Part shown: positions 1 to 7,508 of the stretch, in pieces
How the letters are laid out: every line of letters begins with the position of its first letter
Numbering within the stretch: position 1 is the first letter of the stretch
NCBI GenBank assembly: GCA_023140635.1
Contig: JAGLLG010000003.1
Coordinates: forward strand, 1-19,611
From: Candidatus Pacearchaeota archaeon
Lineage (GTDB): Archaea; Nanobdellota; Nanobdellia; Pacearchaeales; GW2011-AR1
DNA length: 19,611 nt
Direction: 5' to 3'
Notes under the pieces: model-generated
What the model saw: only the letters and a program-made list of their open reading frames with translations
The model's database searches: none
Told to the model about the DNA's origin: nothing
Position numbers and translations under genes: made by a program

Positions 1-357
1 TGTAAGACGATTTATTCTTTGCCGCCTAAGGGAATGATGAAACCGGCTAGGTTGTCGAAGAAGGCTGCCAATGAGTCTGGGAAGAAAGAAGGTGACTTAG
101 AGATGTGTGGTGAGTGTGGGTTTCCTTTAGTTCTGTCTTTTCAGAAGGGTAAGTCACCTTGGAAATTTTGTTTTAATCCTGATTGTCCTTCTAATGAAGA
201 ATTGCAGAAGAAGAAAAAGGAATTTAAGGCTAAGTTGGCGAGTGGCGAGGTTGAGATTGTTGATGGGAAGATTATTGATCATAGTAAAAAAGAGAAGAAG
301 AAAGTTGTGAAGAAAAAGGGTAGGAAGAAAGTAGTAAGTAAGAAAGGGGAAAAGTGA
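1..357 (+). CDS. topA: DNA topoisomerase I, C-terminal end (partial)
   Basis: Open from the left edge to a TGA at 355-357, so only the last 118 codons are present. The fragment starts CKTIYSLPPKG and continues with a zinc-finger-like segment: CGECGFP at about residues 36-42, then W-K-F-C-FNPDCP about 17 residues later. This pattern of a Cys, a PLPxKG-like stretch, CxxCGFP and a final CxNPxCP is typical of the C-terminal zinc ribbon of archaeal type IA topoisomerase I, which relaxes negative supercoils through a 5'-phosphotyrosine intermediate. The catalytic core lies outside the window. The last 25 or so residues are a Lys-rich basic tail, probably a DNA contact. An internal TTG at 19 could be mistaken for a start, but the frame stays open upstream of it. 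The family call rests on the zinc ribbon only. Confidence 0.72.
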   Translation, partial: CKTIYSLPPKGMMKPARLSKKAANESGKKEGDLEMCGECGFPLVLSFQKGKSPWKFCFNPDCPSNEELQKKKKEFKAKLASGEVEIVDGKIIDHSKKEKKKVVKKKGRKKVVSKKGEK

Positions 358-370
358 GTATAATAATTCT

Positions 371-376
371 TATAAG
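371..376 (+). promoter_or_regulatory. TATA-like box of the 398 gene
   Basis: TATAAG lies about 25 nt before the ATG at 398. That spacing matches archaeal leaderless transcripts and supports ATG 398 over the in-frame TTG at 389. Confidence 0.4.
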
Positions 377-397
377 GATGATTGGGGTTTGAGTTTA

Positions 398-1198
398 ATG
401 GGGAAAAGAACTTCTATAGAATTAGAAGAAAAAGTTAAAGACATTATCGGGGCTGATTTAAACATTTTAAAAGACTCCCAAATGATCAAAATCCTTGAAA
501 AACGACTTGAGTCAGATAAAGTAACTTTAGAAGAATCTGTTGATTATGCTCGAAATTTAATGGATAAAAAAGTTCAATTAGAGGATCCTTTCTTAGATTA
601 TGCATTTTACCATTATGGTTCTGATACTAACAAGAAAGTTGAGCGTATTAGAAAACTCTTTGCTAATTTTTCAAAATATTCTGGTCAATTAATTTTAGAG
701 AATCATGAAGGTCACCATTGGAGTAATATTCTAAGCAAGGGATACGAAGAAAGAAGTATTTCTTTAGGAAGATTGCAACAGAATGCGTATACTATTGAGA
801 TGCCTGGGAGATTAGTAGAAGCAGTTACTTCTGGTCTAAAAATTTTTAGAAAAAGTGATGGATGGAAGGATAATAAAACTAATCTACGATTAAATGATTT
901 CATTTATGAGTTTTTAAAAACTTCTGATTACCATCCTAACAAAATGTCAATAAAACTAGCCAAACTTATGCAAAAGGGAAGGCACGCTATCTTTAAGAGT
1001 ATCCGGCCTAAAGGGATTTATATTGATATCTTTTCTCCAGTGCAAAGAGAACAGAGCTTTGGACCTTCTATAAATTATGATTCAGAACCCCATACCTCAT
1101 TAATTGTGGGAGATAAGGCAGTTCGTCATTATTTGAAAAATCAAAAATTAGAAGTTGTTACGAAGTCTGTCTCTTCTGCAGGGATTCCGGGAATTTAA
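398..1198 (+). CDS. Conserved-looking hypothetical protein, 266 aa
   Basis: I do not recognise this protein. ATG 398 is preferred over the in-frame TTG at 389 because a TATA-like box sits about 25 nt upstream of it and no clear Shine-Dalgarno is present. The product is soluble, with no signal peptide or membrane segment. The first 70 residues are charged and look helical. There is a His-rich stretch, ENHEGHHW, near residue 105, and a Gly/Ser-rich end, SVSSAGIPGI. HxxHH could bind a metal, but no second half of a metalloprotease motif follows, so I assign no activity. The gene converges on radB and the stop codons overlap by 4 bp, so the two transcripts must overlap. It follows the topoisomerase gene by about 40 bp and could be partly co-transcribed with it. 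Confidence 0.75.
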   Translation: MGKRTSIELEEKVKDIIGADLNILKDSQMIKILEKRLESDKVTLEESVDYARNLMDKKVQLEDPFLDYAFYHYGSDTNKKVERIRKLFANFSKYSGQLILENHEGHHWSNILSKGYEERSISLGRLQQNAYTIEMPGRLVEAVTSGLKIFRKSDGWKDNKTNLRLNDFIYEFLKTSDYHPNKMSIKLAKLMQKGRHAIFKSIRPKGIYIDIFSPVQREQSFGPSINYDSEPHTSLIVGDKAVRHYLKNQKLEVVTKSVSSAGIPGI

Positions 1199-1935
1199 AA
1201 TAAACCTCTCTTCCTAATCCCCTCATTCACAATCTCAAACATTAATTCTTTGACAGGTAAACTTCGATGTTTTCTTAAAACGATTTTTCTTTTTCCTCTG
1301 AAGTCCTGAAGTTCGATTAGACATTTGCTCCAGTATTTTAGAAGGTCTCCTCCGACCATTGAGACTTTTCTTTCGAAGTTTTGGTCTTCGTTGTTTTGGG
1401 TGAAGGTAGAATAAACCTGATTTGTAACGATAACAGAGATGTTTTGTTTTCTTGCGATTTCGTTTAGCGATCTTAATTGCTTTGCAAGTTTTCTATTTAC
1501 TTCAGCGATTTTCTCGTTGTCTTTTGAGGTTATCGCGTCTCCGAGTTCGAGTCGGTAAAGCATCGCTATTGAATCTATGATGATTAGGGAAACGTCGCCT
1601 TTTTTTACATGGAGTAATAATTTTTGAAAGTCTTTTTCTTGTTCTTCGAAGGAGGTTGGTTTTAGCAAGAGGATGTTTTGCAATGCGATTTCGATTTCAT
1701 CTTTGGTTCCTTGGTGGACTTGTTTGAATCTGTCGGAGGAGAAACCTCCTTCGGTGTCCATGAAGATTATTTTGTTTCCTTTTCTGGCTTGAGAGGTTGC
1801 GACAATTATGCCGAAGTTTGATTTGCCGGAGCCTCCAAGTCCGTAGAGTGTTGTGATGATGTCGGATTCGTATCCGCCCTCGAGGAATTTGTTTAAGTCA
1901 AATGAGCCTGTGGAGATTTTCGTTTCTGTTGCCAT
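1195..1935 (-). CDS. radB: RadB, RecA/RadA-family recombination protein
   Basis: A 246-aa single-domain RecA-fold ATPase without the N-terminal helix-hairpin-helix domain of RadA, which is the defining architecture of archaeal RadB. Walker A is GLGGSGKS at residues 32-39. FMDTEGGFS follows at 58-66, Walker B LIIIDS is at 117-122, TNQVY at 171-175 and GGDLLKYWS at 195-203 match the later RecA-core motifs. RadB is regarded as an accessory factor of RadA-mediated homologous recombination. Its position close to mre11-rad50 on the same strand fits a repair neighbourhood, although rpoL and a TM2 gene lie between. CCTTTTAACC at 1955-1964 sits about 25 nt before the ATG, suggesting a leaderless message. 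The 3' end overlaps the convergent 398 gene by 4 bp. Confidence 0.93.
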   Translation of the reverse strand: MATETKISTGSFDLNKFLEGGYESDIITTLYGLGGSGKSNFGIIVATSQARKGNKIIFMDTEGGFSSDRFKQVHQGTKDEIEIALQNILLLKPTSFEEQEKDFQKLLLHVKKGDVSLIIIDSIAMLYRLELGDAITSKDNEKIAEVNRKLAKQLRSLNEIARKQNISVIVTNQVYSTFTQNNEDQNFERKVSMVGGDLLKYWSKCLIELQDFRGKRKIVLRKHRSLPVKELMFEIVNEGIRKRGLF

Positions 1936-1954
1936 ACTTGTCTAATTTTCTGAC

Positions 1955-1973
1955 GGTTAAAAGGATTTATATA
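1955..1973. promoter_or_regulatory. Divergent radB / TM2 promoter pair
   Basis: Two TATA-like boxes lie side by side between divergent genes. CCTTTTAACC (minus strand, 1964-1955) is centred about 25 nt before the radB ATG. TTTATATA (plus strand, 1966-1973) is centred about 25 nt before the TM2 ATG at 1994. Both imply leaderless starts, and simultaneous occupancy by TBP would be crowded. Confidence 0.5.
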
Positions 1974-1993
1974 GTTTGGAAATATGAAGTTGT

Positions 1994-2203
1994 ATGGTGA
2001 AGGAGAAGCGTGTTAAGTGGGTTGTCGTTTTGGTGATGTCGGCGGTTTTTGGGCACATGGGTGTTGATAGGTTTATTATGGGGAAGACGGGGACTGGGAT
2101 TTTGAAGTTGATTACGTTTGGAGGATTAGGCGTCTGGTGGATAATCGATTTGATTCTGATCTCTACGAAACATAAGTTTGAAGGGGTTAAGTGGGTTAGT
2201 TAG
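1994..2203 (+). CDS. TM2-domain membrane protein, 69 aa
   Basis: The whole protein is a TM2 domain. A first hydrophobic segment (about residues 9-21) leads into GHMGVDRFIMGKTGTG, the DRF motif typical of the turn in TM2 proteins. A second hydrophobic segment with FGGLGVWWIIDLILI (about 42-56) carries the conserved GGxGxWWxxDL signature. TM2 proteins are small two-helix membrane proteins, widespread in bacteria and archaea, without an established biochemical role. The gene has its own TATA box at 1966-1973 and converges on rpoL with a 2-nt gap between stop codons. Confidence 0.85.
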   Translation: MVKEKRVKWVVVLVMSAVFGHMGVDRFIMGKTGTGILKLITFGGLGVWWIIDLILISTKHKFEGVKWVS

Positions 2204-2205
2204 AA

Positions 2206-2460
2206 TTATTTAAGTTTCTTGAATTCGTCTACTGCGTTGTCAATTTCTTTTTCTAGTGCTGCGATTGCGCCTTTCAAGAGTTTCTTCGGATTGTCCCCTT
2301 CAATGTGGAGGATTGGGCTCTCTGTTGGATGATCTCTTTTCCAAGCTGCTAATTTTGCGCCTTGTTTGTTCAGATAAACTCTAAGAACTTCGGCAATTGT
2401 TAGACTACCTACTTCGATATCTAGTTCGTTCTTTTCATCTTTTAGAATTTTGATTTCCAT
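2206..2460 (-). CDS. rpoL: RNA polymerase subunit L (Rpo11)
   Basis: At 84 aa the protein has the usual size of archaeal Rpo11, which pairs with Rpo3 (encoded at 17984-18691) as the alpha-like assembly platform of RNA polymerase. Recognition rests on the MEIKILKDEKNELDIEV opening, the helical segment TIAEVLRVYLNKQG, a HPTESPILHIEGDNPKK strand-turn region and the C-terminal helix rich in Ala, Glu and Lys. Those elements match the Rpo11/Rpb11 fold. CTTAAAAACC on the minus strand at 2489-2480 is centred about 25 nt before the ATG and is the likely promoter, giving a leaderless mRNA. It lies downstream of rad50 on the same strand, separated from it by about 100 bp of dyad-rich sequence. Confidence 0.88.
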   Translation of the reverse strand: MEIKILKDEKNELDIEVGSLTIAEVLRVYLNKQGAKLAAWKRDHPTESPILHIEGDNPKKLLKGAIAALEKEIDNAVDEFKKLK

Positions 2461-2479
2461 AAATATATTGGCGGAATTT

Positions 2480-2489
2480 GGTTTTTAAG
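2480..2489 (-). promoter_or_regulatory. TATA-like box of rpoL
   Basis: CTTAAAAACC on the minus strand is centred about 25 nt before the rpoL ATG (2460). It is one arm of a perfect 10-bp inverted repeat; the other arm is 2504-2513. Confidence 0.45.
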
Positions 2490-2554
2490 TGTTTCTAATG
2501 ATTCTTAAAAACCATGGTTTTAACCCTGTAGGTAACTCTGGTGAGTTAAGGGTT
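2480..2554. repeat. Cluster of inverted repeats between rad50 and rpoL
   Basis: Three dyads are packed into 75 bp. GGTTTTTAAG (2480-2489) pairs with CTTAAAAACC (2504-2513) across 14 nt. AAAACCATGGTTTT near 2508-2521 is a 14-bp palindrome. A nested hairpin has outer arms AACCCT/AGGGTT (2522-2527, 2549-2554) and inner arms AACTC/GAGTT (2534-2538, 2543-2547) with a TGGT loop. The last lies just after the rad50 stop and may end that transcript. Confidence 0.6.
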
Positions 2555-2562
2555 TCGATTGA

Positions 2563-4605
2563 TTATTCTATTCTAGAAACTCCGTCCTTTCTAACATGGA
2601 TTACATGGTCTACGAAACCTTCAATTTTTTGTTCGTGGCTTACTAAGATTATCTGCTCAGCTTTAAGTTGCTCGAAAATGTCTCGCATTTTGTCGATTTG
2701 TTCTGTTGCAAATCCATCGGTTGGTTCATCTAATATGACTATATCTTTTGTCTTAATTTTTGATAGTAGTGAATTTAAAACCTGATTTAGGGCTAGCCGA
2801 TAAGCTAATGCAATTGCAGTTCTTTCTCCTCCCGAAAGGAAATCGTATTCTATTTCATAATCTTGATTAGAAATTAGCGGAGTAAAATCCTCGTCCAATC
2901 TAACAGATAATGAATCCGAGACCAACATCGAGAACCATTCACTGAAAATTGTAGAGAATTCGTTTAGAAGTTTAATCATGACATTTTTCTCAGTTAGATT
3001 TATCATTGCGATAAATTTTTCTTGTATCCAATCTTGCAATTTTCTAAGATAATTAATATCTTCTCGGATCTTCTCCTTACTTTTAATCTCTACTTGAAGT
3101 TCCTCTAATCTCTTTTTTAGAATTTCTAATTCTTTATTTTTTGTTGCAAGGGTAATTTCTTTTGTTTGGGTCTCTTCATTAACTTTTTGATATTCAGTCT
3201 TTGTATCATCAAATAATTTTTGAGATTGTGAGAAAGATTGAGCCTTAATTTTTAGTTGTTCTGTTTGTTCTTGTAATATAATTATCTCGTTTGATACTCT
3301 ATCTAGAATAAATGCGTCGCTTTTCATTTTTGTTTCAATTATTTTTTGATGTTCAAATTTTATTTTATCTTGCTGAAAATGACTTTTATCTGACTCGTAC
3401 CCTTTAACTAATTCTTTTTCTTTTTCTATCTCCCTAATAAGAATTGGCTTCTCTTGAATTTTCTGTTCGAGTTCTCGATCAATTTCTTCTATATCAAATT
3501 GTGTTCTTTTTGTAATCTTATGTTTATGTTCTTGGCTTACAGTTTGGAAACATGTTGGACAATTTTCTAAAGATGTTATTTTTTCTTTCAATCTTAAAGG
3601 GTTCTCTTTTTTTGAGTTAAGAACTGAGATCTGAGAAGAAATTGTAAGAAATTGAGAATTTTTTTCTTCAAGAAGTATTTTATGTTTTTCTAAAAATTCT
3701 AAAACTGCACGGAGCCTATCTTCGGAGAAATCAATCTTTTCATGAATTTGTTTTTGCATGAGTACTAGATCTTTTTTCATCCTAGATTCTAAATCTTTTT
3801 TTCCTTGGATAAGGGCGTGAAGTTTTGCAATTTCAGAATCTATTTCTCTTTTCTCTTCGATGATTTTTTGTATAGAATTTAATTTCTCCTCAAATTCTTG
3901 TTTCTTAGTTAAGAATTTTTGGTGTTCTAGGTTTAGATTGTTTGTTTCTCTTGAAAGAATTATCTTTTTTTCGTTTTCTAATGTGAATTTTTCCTTCAAA
4001 AGGTTTAGCTCTGATGCTAGGACTTCCTTTATCTTGATTGATTCCTTTACTTTTTGTAAGAGAATCTGAGAATTGTCCTTGATTCTTTTATAACGATCAA
4101 TCCCAAATATGTGTCGCAGAGTATCTAATCTTACCTCCCGCCTCTCTTGGATTATTGATTTCATTTCTTCTTGAGGTGTATAAACTGTAAATTTGTATAA
4201 GAGGTTGGATTTTTTTATGAACTCTTTTGGATAGTTTAGGATACGAATAACTCTGTCTTTCATCTCAGAGGTTGATAATTCTTCTCTCGTGTTTCCTACT
4301 GTGATGATGTTTAAATCTTGAGTTATGCTTCCGCTTTTGCTTTTCTTTATTGTTCTTTCAAGAATTACTGTCTCTCCTTCAATAACTACTTCTAAGCAAG
4401 CGTATGCATTATCGGTTCCATACCGTAAGATTGACGATCCTTTTTGTCCTGGTTGTAATCCGAACAATGCGAATTGAAGCCCAAGAAGTATAGAAGTTTT
4501 TCCAGAACCTACGTCTCCTGCTAAGAGAACAGAACCCTTAGGGAATTCTATTGTCAAGTCCTCATAGCTTCGGATGTTTTGGATATGGAGTTTTTTAAAT
4601 AGCAT
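2563..4605 (-). CDS. rad50: Rad50, SMC-like ATPase of the Mre11-Rad50 complex
   Basis: Bipartite ABC ATPase of double-strand-break repair. The N-terminal half has the opening KKLHIQNIRSYEDLTIEF and Walker A GDVGSGKT at residues 30-37. A long Lys/Glu-rich coiled coil runs from about 170 to 520, interrupted at its middle by the zinc-hook CPTC at 349-352, where two molecules dimerise through zinc. The C-terminal half has the ABC signature LSGGE at 590-594, Walker B VILDEPTDGF at 623-632 and the H-loop SHE at 656-658. At 680 aa it is shorter than commonly cited archaeal Rad50 proteins (about 880 aa in Pyrococcus), and the missing length is in the coiled-coil arms. The ATG overlaps the mre11 stop by one base (TAATG), with AGAGGT six bases ahead, so translation is probably coupled. 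Confidence 0.95.
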   Translation of the reverse strand: MLFKKLHIQNIRSYEDLTIEFPKGSVLLAGDVGSGKTSILLGLQFALFGLQPGQKGSSILRYGTDNAYACLEVVIEGETVILERTIKKSKSGSITQDLNIITVGNTREELSTSEMKDRVIRILNYPKEFIKKSNLLYKFTVYTPQEEMKSIIQERREVRLDTLRHIFGIDRYKRIKDNSQILLQKVKESIKIKEVLASELNLLKEKFTLENEKKIILSRETNNLNLEHQKFLTKKQEFEEKLNSIQKIIEEKREIDSEIAKLHALIQGKKDLESRMKKDLVLMQKQIHEKIDFSEDRLRAVLEFLEKHKILLEEKNSQFLTISSQISVLNSKKENPLRLKEKITSLENCPTCFQTVSQEHKHKITKRTQFDIEEIDRELEQKIQEKPILIREIEKEKELVKGYESDKSHFQQDKIKFEHQKIIETKMKSDAFILDRVSNEIIILQEQTEQLKIKAQSFSQSQKLFDDTKTEYQKVNEETQTKEITLATKNKELEILKKRLEELQVEIKSKEKIREDINYLRKLQDWIQEKFIAMINLTEKNVMIKLLNEFSTIFSEWFSMLVSDSLSVRLDEDFTPLISNQDYEIEYDFLSGGERTAIALAYRLALNQVLNSLLSKIKTKDIVILDEPTDGFATEQIDKMRDIFEQLKAEQIILVSHEQKIEGFVDHVIHVRKDGVSRIE

Positions 4606-5801
4606 TAGATTACCTCTGAAAGTTTAAGTATGTTTTTTAATTCGGATAAAAGTCTATCTTCGAAAACAAATGATTTTTCGTCTTCATTTTTTTCCATTGA
4701 GAGAGAAGTCATTAGCTGTGGTAGATATTTTGTGAAATCTCCTGGGTTTTTCTGAGAATATTCTCCCATAATTCTTAGCTCTATATTTTCCACATCTTCT
4801 GTTGGCAGATAGGCTGTTTCAAAACATATATCTTTAATCTGAACTGAGGAGATATTTCTTAAAAAAACGTATGCTTCCTTTTTTCGTATAAATTCTTCTA
4901 TTTCGTTGAAGTGTATATCTCCTGTTTTTCCTTGAGTAAGAATACCTTTTAATCTCAGAAGAACTATTTTATCTTTAAGATTAAATTTATCCAGTTCAGA
5001 AATTATTTTTTGTGTTGCAGTTAATCCATCATCTATCTCTAGGAGGATATAGGTTACTTCTTTTAGGGGGATTTGAATGTTTTGAGTTTTTAGATTTCCA
5101 TCGATGATTTCACCTAATTGGAAACTTCCATAGTTGAGGTCCACTAGTTCTTGGAAATTGTTTGGAAATGTTGGTCCGGGATAGACATAATGTGAGTTCG
5201 CTTCATGAGTTTCATAACGCTGATGGATATGTCCCATTGCGTAGTAGTCTGCCAAAGGGAGTTTTTGTTTTTCTATTGATTCCATGGGAATTGTGCCTAC
5301 GACATCTTTGATAGTGGTGTGAACCATTAAAATTGTGAAAGAGTTAACTTCGTTAAAGTATACTTTTTTTAAATCTTCAATTTCCATGCCCGATTTTCTC
5401 CCAGGATATCCATAGATTGCGATATCTCCATGCATATAAGGTTTTAATCTAATTCTTCCATCTTCTTCTAACTCCCAGTTTTCTACATTTTTACAAAAGC
5501 CTGCTTTTTCTAAAACATCTAAGAAAGTTTTTCCGGATGCTGAAAAGTCATGAGAACCTGCGATTAAGTAAACAGGGATTTTGACATCGTGAAGTTTTTT
5601 GAATTCTGCGAATGAATCTTTTAAAATTTCTATTGGAGGGTAAGCGGAGTCAAATAAATCTCCAGAAATTAACATAAAATCTATTTTCTCTTGGATGCCT
5701 CTTTCGATGATTTTTTGAAATGATTGAAAATTTAGTTTTTGTAGTTCTTCCTGTCTCCAACCTCCGAGGTGACAGTCTGCTAAATGTGCGAATTTTACCA
5801 T
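4605..5801 (-). CDS. mre11: Mre11, DNA double-strand-break repair nuclease
   Basis: Metallophosphoesterase-fold nuclease acting with Rad50 on broken DNA ends. Metal-binding motifs are in order: DCH at residues 9-11, GDLFDS at 47-52, GSHD at 82-85, H161 in MVHTT and GHIH at 190-193. The usual Asn of GNHD is Ser here. Length is 398 aa, with a C-terminal part of about 190 residues that would cap the nuclease and bind Rad50. Start at 5801 is supported by a perfect Shine-Dalgarno AAGGAGGT (5816-5809) with a 7-nt spacer. A TATA box CTTTAAATAC lies about 30 nt further upstream. It is the first gene of the mre11-rad50 operon, overlapping rad50 by one base. The herA and nurA genes that often accompany this pair are not in the window. 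Confidence 0.94.
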   Translation of the reverse strand: MVKFAHLADCHLGGWRQEELQKLNFQSFQKIIERGIQEKIDFMLISGDLFDSAYPPIEILKDSFAEFKKLHDVKIPVYLIAGSHDFSASGKTFLDVLEKAGFCKNVENWELEEDGRIRLKPYMHGDIAIYGYPGRKSGMEIEDLKKVYFNEVNSFTILMVHTTIKDVVGTIPMESIEKQKLPLADYYAMGHIHQRYETHEANSHYVYPGPTFPNNFQELVDLNYGSFQLGEIIDGNLKTQNIQIPLKEVTYILLEIDDGLTATQKIISELDKFNLKDKIVLLRLKGILTQGKTGDIHFNEIEEFIRKKEAYVFLRNISSVQIKDICFETAYLPTEDVENIELRIMGEYSQKNPGDFTKYLPQLMTSLSMEKNEDEKSFVFEDRLLSELKNILKLSEVI

Positions 5802-5808
5802 AATAAAT

Positions 5809-5855
5809 ACCTCCTTATATCCATTGTTGAGAGAATTTTGGAATGTATTTAAAGA
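5809..5855 (-). promoter_or_regulatory. mre11 promoter and Shine-Dalgarno
   Basis: The minus strand carries a TATA box TTTAAATAC near 5853-5845 and, about 30 nt later, AAGGAGGT (5816-5809) seven nt before the ATG. It is the strongest ribosome binding site in the window and contrasts with the leaderless-looking starts elsewhere. Confidence 0.6.
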
Positions 5856-6071
5856 TTATTGGGGTTTGGTTTAGGGGTTTGTAATCGTATCTTATACTAT
5901 CTCAATTTAACGAAGTCGTCGGAGGTTATTTGAATAGAGAAACCTATAATGTTTTGGAACCGTTAAATTTCTGTTATATCCTTTTCCATACAAGGTATGG
6001 GGAAACTGCGTCTGCAGAGTCGAAAAAACATTTTTACATAAAGTTCGAAGAGCCATAAAGAAATAGAATTA
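5856..6071. other. Non-coding gap with one hairpin
   Basis: No convincing gene here. A hairpin at 5986-6000 has arms CCATAC/GTATGG and an AAG loop, extendable to about 10 bp with two G-U pairs. A 22-codon minus-strand ORF (start near 6032) covers it but has no coding features. I cannot match the stretch to a known RNA. Confidence 0.35.
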
Positions 6072-6091
6072 AAGAAGGACTAAATCTTCTT
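6072..6091 (-). terminator. Possible terminator hairpin after the DUF4013 gene
   Basis: Arms AAGAAG/CTTCTT (6072-6077, 6086-6091) with an 8-nt loop lie directly after the stop codon at 6093-6095, followed on the minus strand by T-rich sequence. Weak, because archaeal termination mainly needs a U-tract. Confidence 0.3.
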
Positions 6092-6092
6092 A

Positions 6093-6824
6093 TTAAGTTT
6101 TGAGTTCTTCTAAAACATTACCATATACTGTATAGGTAAATACATTTTGGATAAATTCAATAATTGAAATTACAATTAGAAATATAATTAATTTGATTAG
6201 ATTTGCTCCTATGAAAATTGATGAAGTATCCTGCAGCATATCCAGTGGAAAGAATTTTAATGTTACAAATCCGACAATCGTTCCAATTATTGTTAAGACT
6301 ATCCATGCACCAAAATATTTTCCATTAAGAATCTTCTTGGAAATATCTCCAAAGTCAAAAGCGGAACTAAATTTTTCTGTAATAATCCAATTTAACATTG
6401 CAATGGGGATTAAGTATCCAATAATTATTGTTAATGCCCAAATAAAGAATATGCCGATGCCATAAGTACTTATTAATCCTAGAGGATTTGAAATAAAATT
6501 TACTAAAAATGAAGTTTGATTAGTTACATAGTCTATTATTAGATCTTTAGCAAAGACAAAAACCATTATTATTACAGGAATTAAATATATCAATGCGATA
6601 ATTCCGGCAACAAAAGCATTTATCCATAATTTTCCATGATTTTTCCACCTCGGCATTTCATAATTACTTTCTGATGCTGATTTACCACAATTAAAAGTAT
6701 AACCCAAAGCCATAGTGTTTGTAACAATCTTAACTAAAGGTATAGGAAGACTTAGAAGAATACCAATTATTAATTTTTTTATATCAGTGAAAGGTCTTTT
6801 AATTGCTCTAAGATAGTCAACCAT
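6093..6824 (-). CDS. Polytopic membrane protein, DUF4013-like
   Basis: 243 aa with about five hydrophobic segments, roughly at residues 16-40, 70-95, 113-147, 170-190 and 203-232. After the first segment comes ALGYTFNCGKSASESNYEMP followed by RWKNHGKLWINAF. This Gly-Tyr, Pro-x-Trp and aromatic-rich pattern is what I associate with archaeal DUF4013 membrane proteins, whose function is unknown. Low-complexity Ile/Phe/Leu content dominates. A TATA-like TTATATA on the minus strand (6855-6849) lies about 28 nt before the ATG, so the gene is probably transcribed on its own. A short hairpin follows the stop. The DUF4013 assignment is from memory of the family pattern; the membrane topology is clear from the sequence. 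Confidence 0.65.
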   Translation of the reverse strand: MVDYLRAIKRPFTDIKKLIIGILLSLPIPLVKIVTNTMALGYTFNCGKSASESNYEMPRWKNHGKLWINAFVAGIIALIYLIPVIIMVFVFAKDLIIDYVTNQTSFLVNFISNPLGLISTYGIGIFFIWALTIIIGYLIPIAMLNWIITEKFSSAFDFGDISKKILNGKYFGAWIVLTIIGTIVGFVTLKFFPLDMLQDTSSIFIGANLIKLIIFLIVISIIEFIQNVFTYTVYGNVLEELKT

Positions 6825-6982
6825 AATATCTATCTATAATGATATTCCTATATAAGGTTTGTTATTTGTATCCTGAAAATTAGTGCGTCTCTTTATCTTA
6901 AAAATGTTTTTTCTATGTGTATAATATGCTGAAATTATAACTTTCTTTATAATCCTCTCCCTTTTTGGCTTACAATTATAAA

Positions 6983-7507
6983 TTATCTTAACTCCAAAAT
7001 TAGCAACTCTTCCATAAATATTTTTTTTCTCGCAATAATCTTATATTTGAATTTATTAATTTTGTCTAGAGGTGTTAGACTTGAGACTAAAAGAAAAACT
7101 TTTCCATTTTTGTTGAGATGTCTTTTTGCTTGCCTTAGAAATTTCAAGGAGATTTCATCTCCCCGTTTTCCCCCAGTTGTTGCCAACTGAGACGATTTTG
7201 GTTCGCGAATATCTTTTGGGAGATAAGGTGCATTGAAAGTTATTAGGTCAAACTTTCCTTCGATGTTTTCGAAAAGATTTGACTTGATTGCATTAAATCC
7301 TTTTTTCTTTGCGAGTTTTACCGCTGTAGGATTTATGTCTGTGGAAAAGATATTTTTTTTGTTGAGAAATTTGGATGCTGTCTCTGAGAGAATCGTTGAT
7401 CCTGTTCCCATATCTAAATAGGAGTTAATCTTATTTTTAGAAAGATATTTCTCTAAAAATTCAGAGAAGAAATATGAATCTTCGGCAGGCTGATAAATTT
7501 CAGTCAT
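6983..7507 (-). CDS. HemK/Mtq2-type protein-glutamine methyltransferase
   Basis: 174-aa class I SAM-dependent methyltransferase. It starts with YQPAEDSYFF, the N-terminal motif of archaeal and eukaryotic HemK2/Mtq2 proteins. The SAM-binding motif I LDMGTGSTIL is at residues 31-40, the acidic motif II residue is D57 in STDINP, and the catalytic (N/D)PPY-type loop appears as NAPY at 92-95. TTGGKRGDE (110-118) matches the segment after the catalytic loop. Members methylate the Gln of the GGQ motif of the class I release factor; in archaea aRF1 is the expected substrate, by homology. The start lies 1 nt after the stop of the upstream tail-anchored gene, so it is the third gene of the RNase J operon. 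Confidence 0.85.
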   Translation of the reverse strand: MTEIYQPAEDSYFFSEFLEKYLSKNKINSYLDMGTGSTILSETASKFLNKKNIFSTDINPTAVKLAKKKGFNAIKSNLFENIEGKFDLITFNAPYLPKDIREPKSSQLATTGGKRGDEISLKFLRQAKRHLNKNGKVFLLVSSLTPLDKINKFKYKIIARKKIFMEELLILELR

Positions 7508-7508
7508 T

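Noticed and set aside
389..397. TTG start for the 398 gene
   Set aside because: ATG 398 is three codons on and sits at the expected distance from a TATA-like box; the TTG is not excluded but less likely.
2489..2785. ORF on the plus strand opposite the rad50 end
   Set aside because: It is antisense to conserved Rad50 sequence, with Ser/Ile/Phe-rich composition typical of a shadow frame.
5802..6092. SRP RNA or RNase P RNA in the non-coding gap
   Set aside because: No helix 8 or P4-type conserved core could be found; only one short hairpin.
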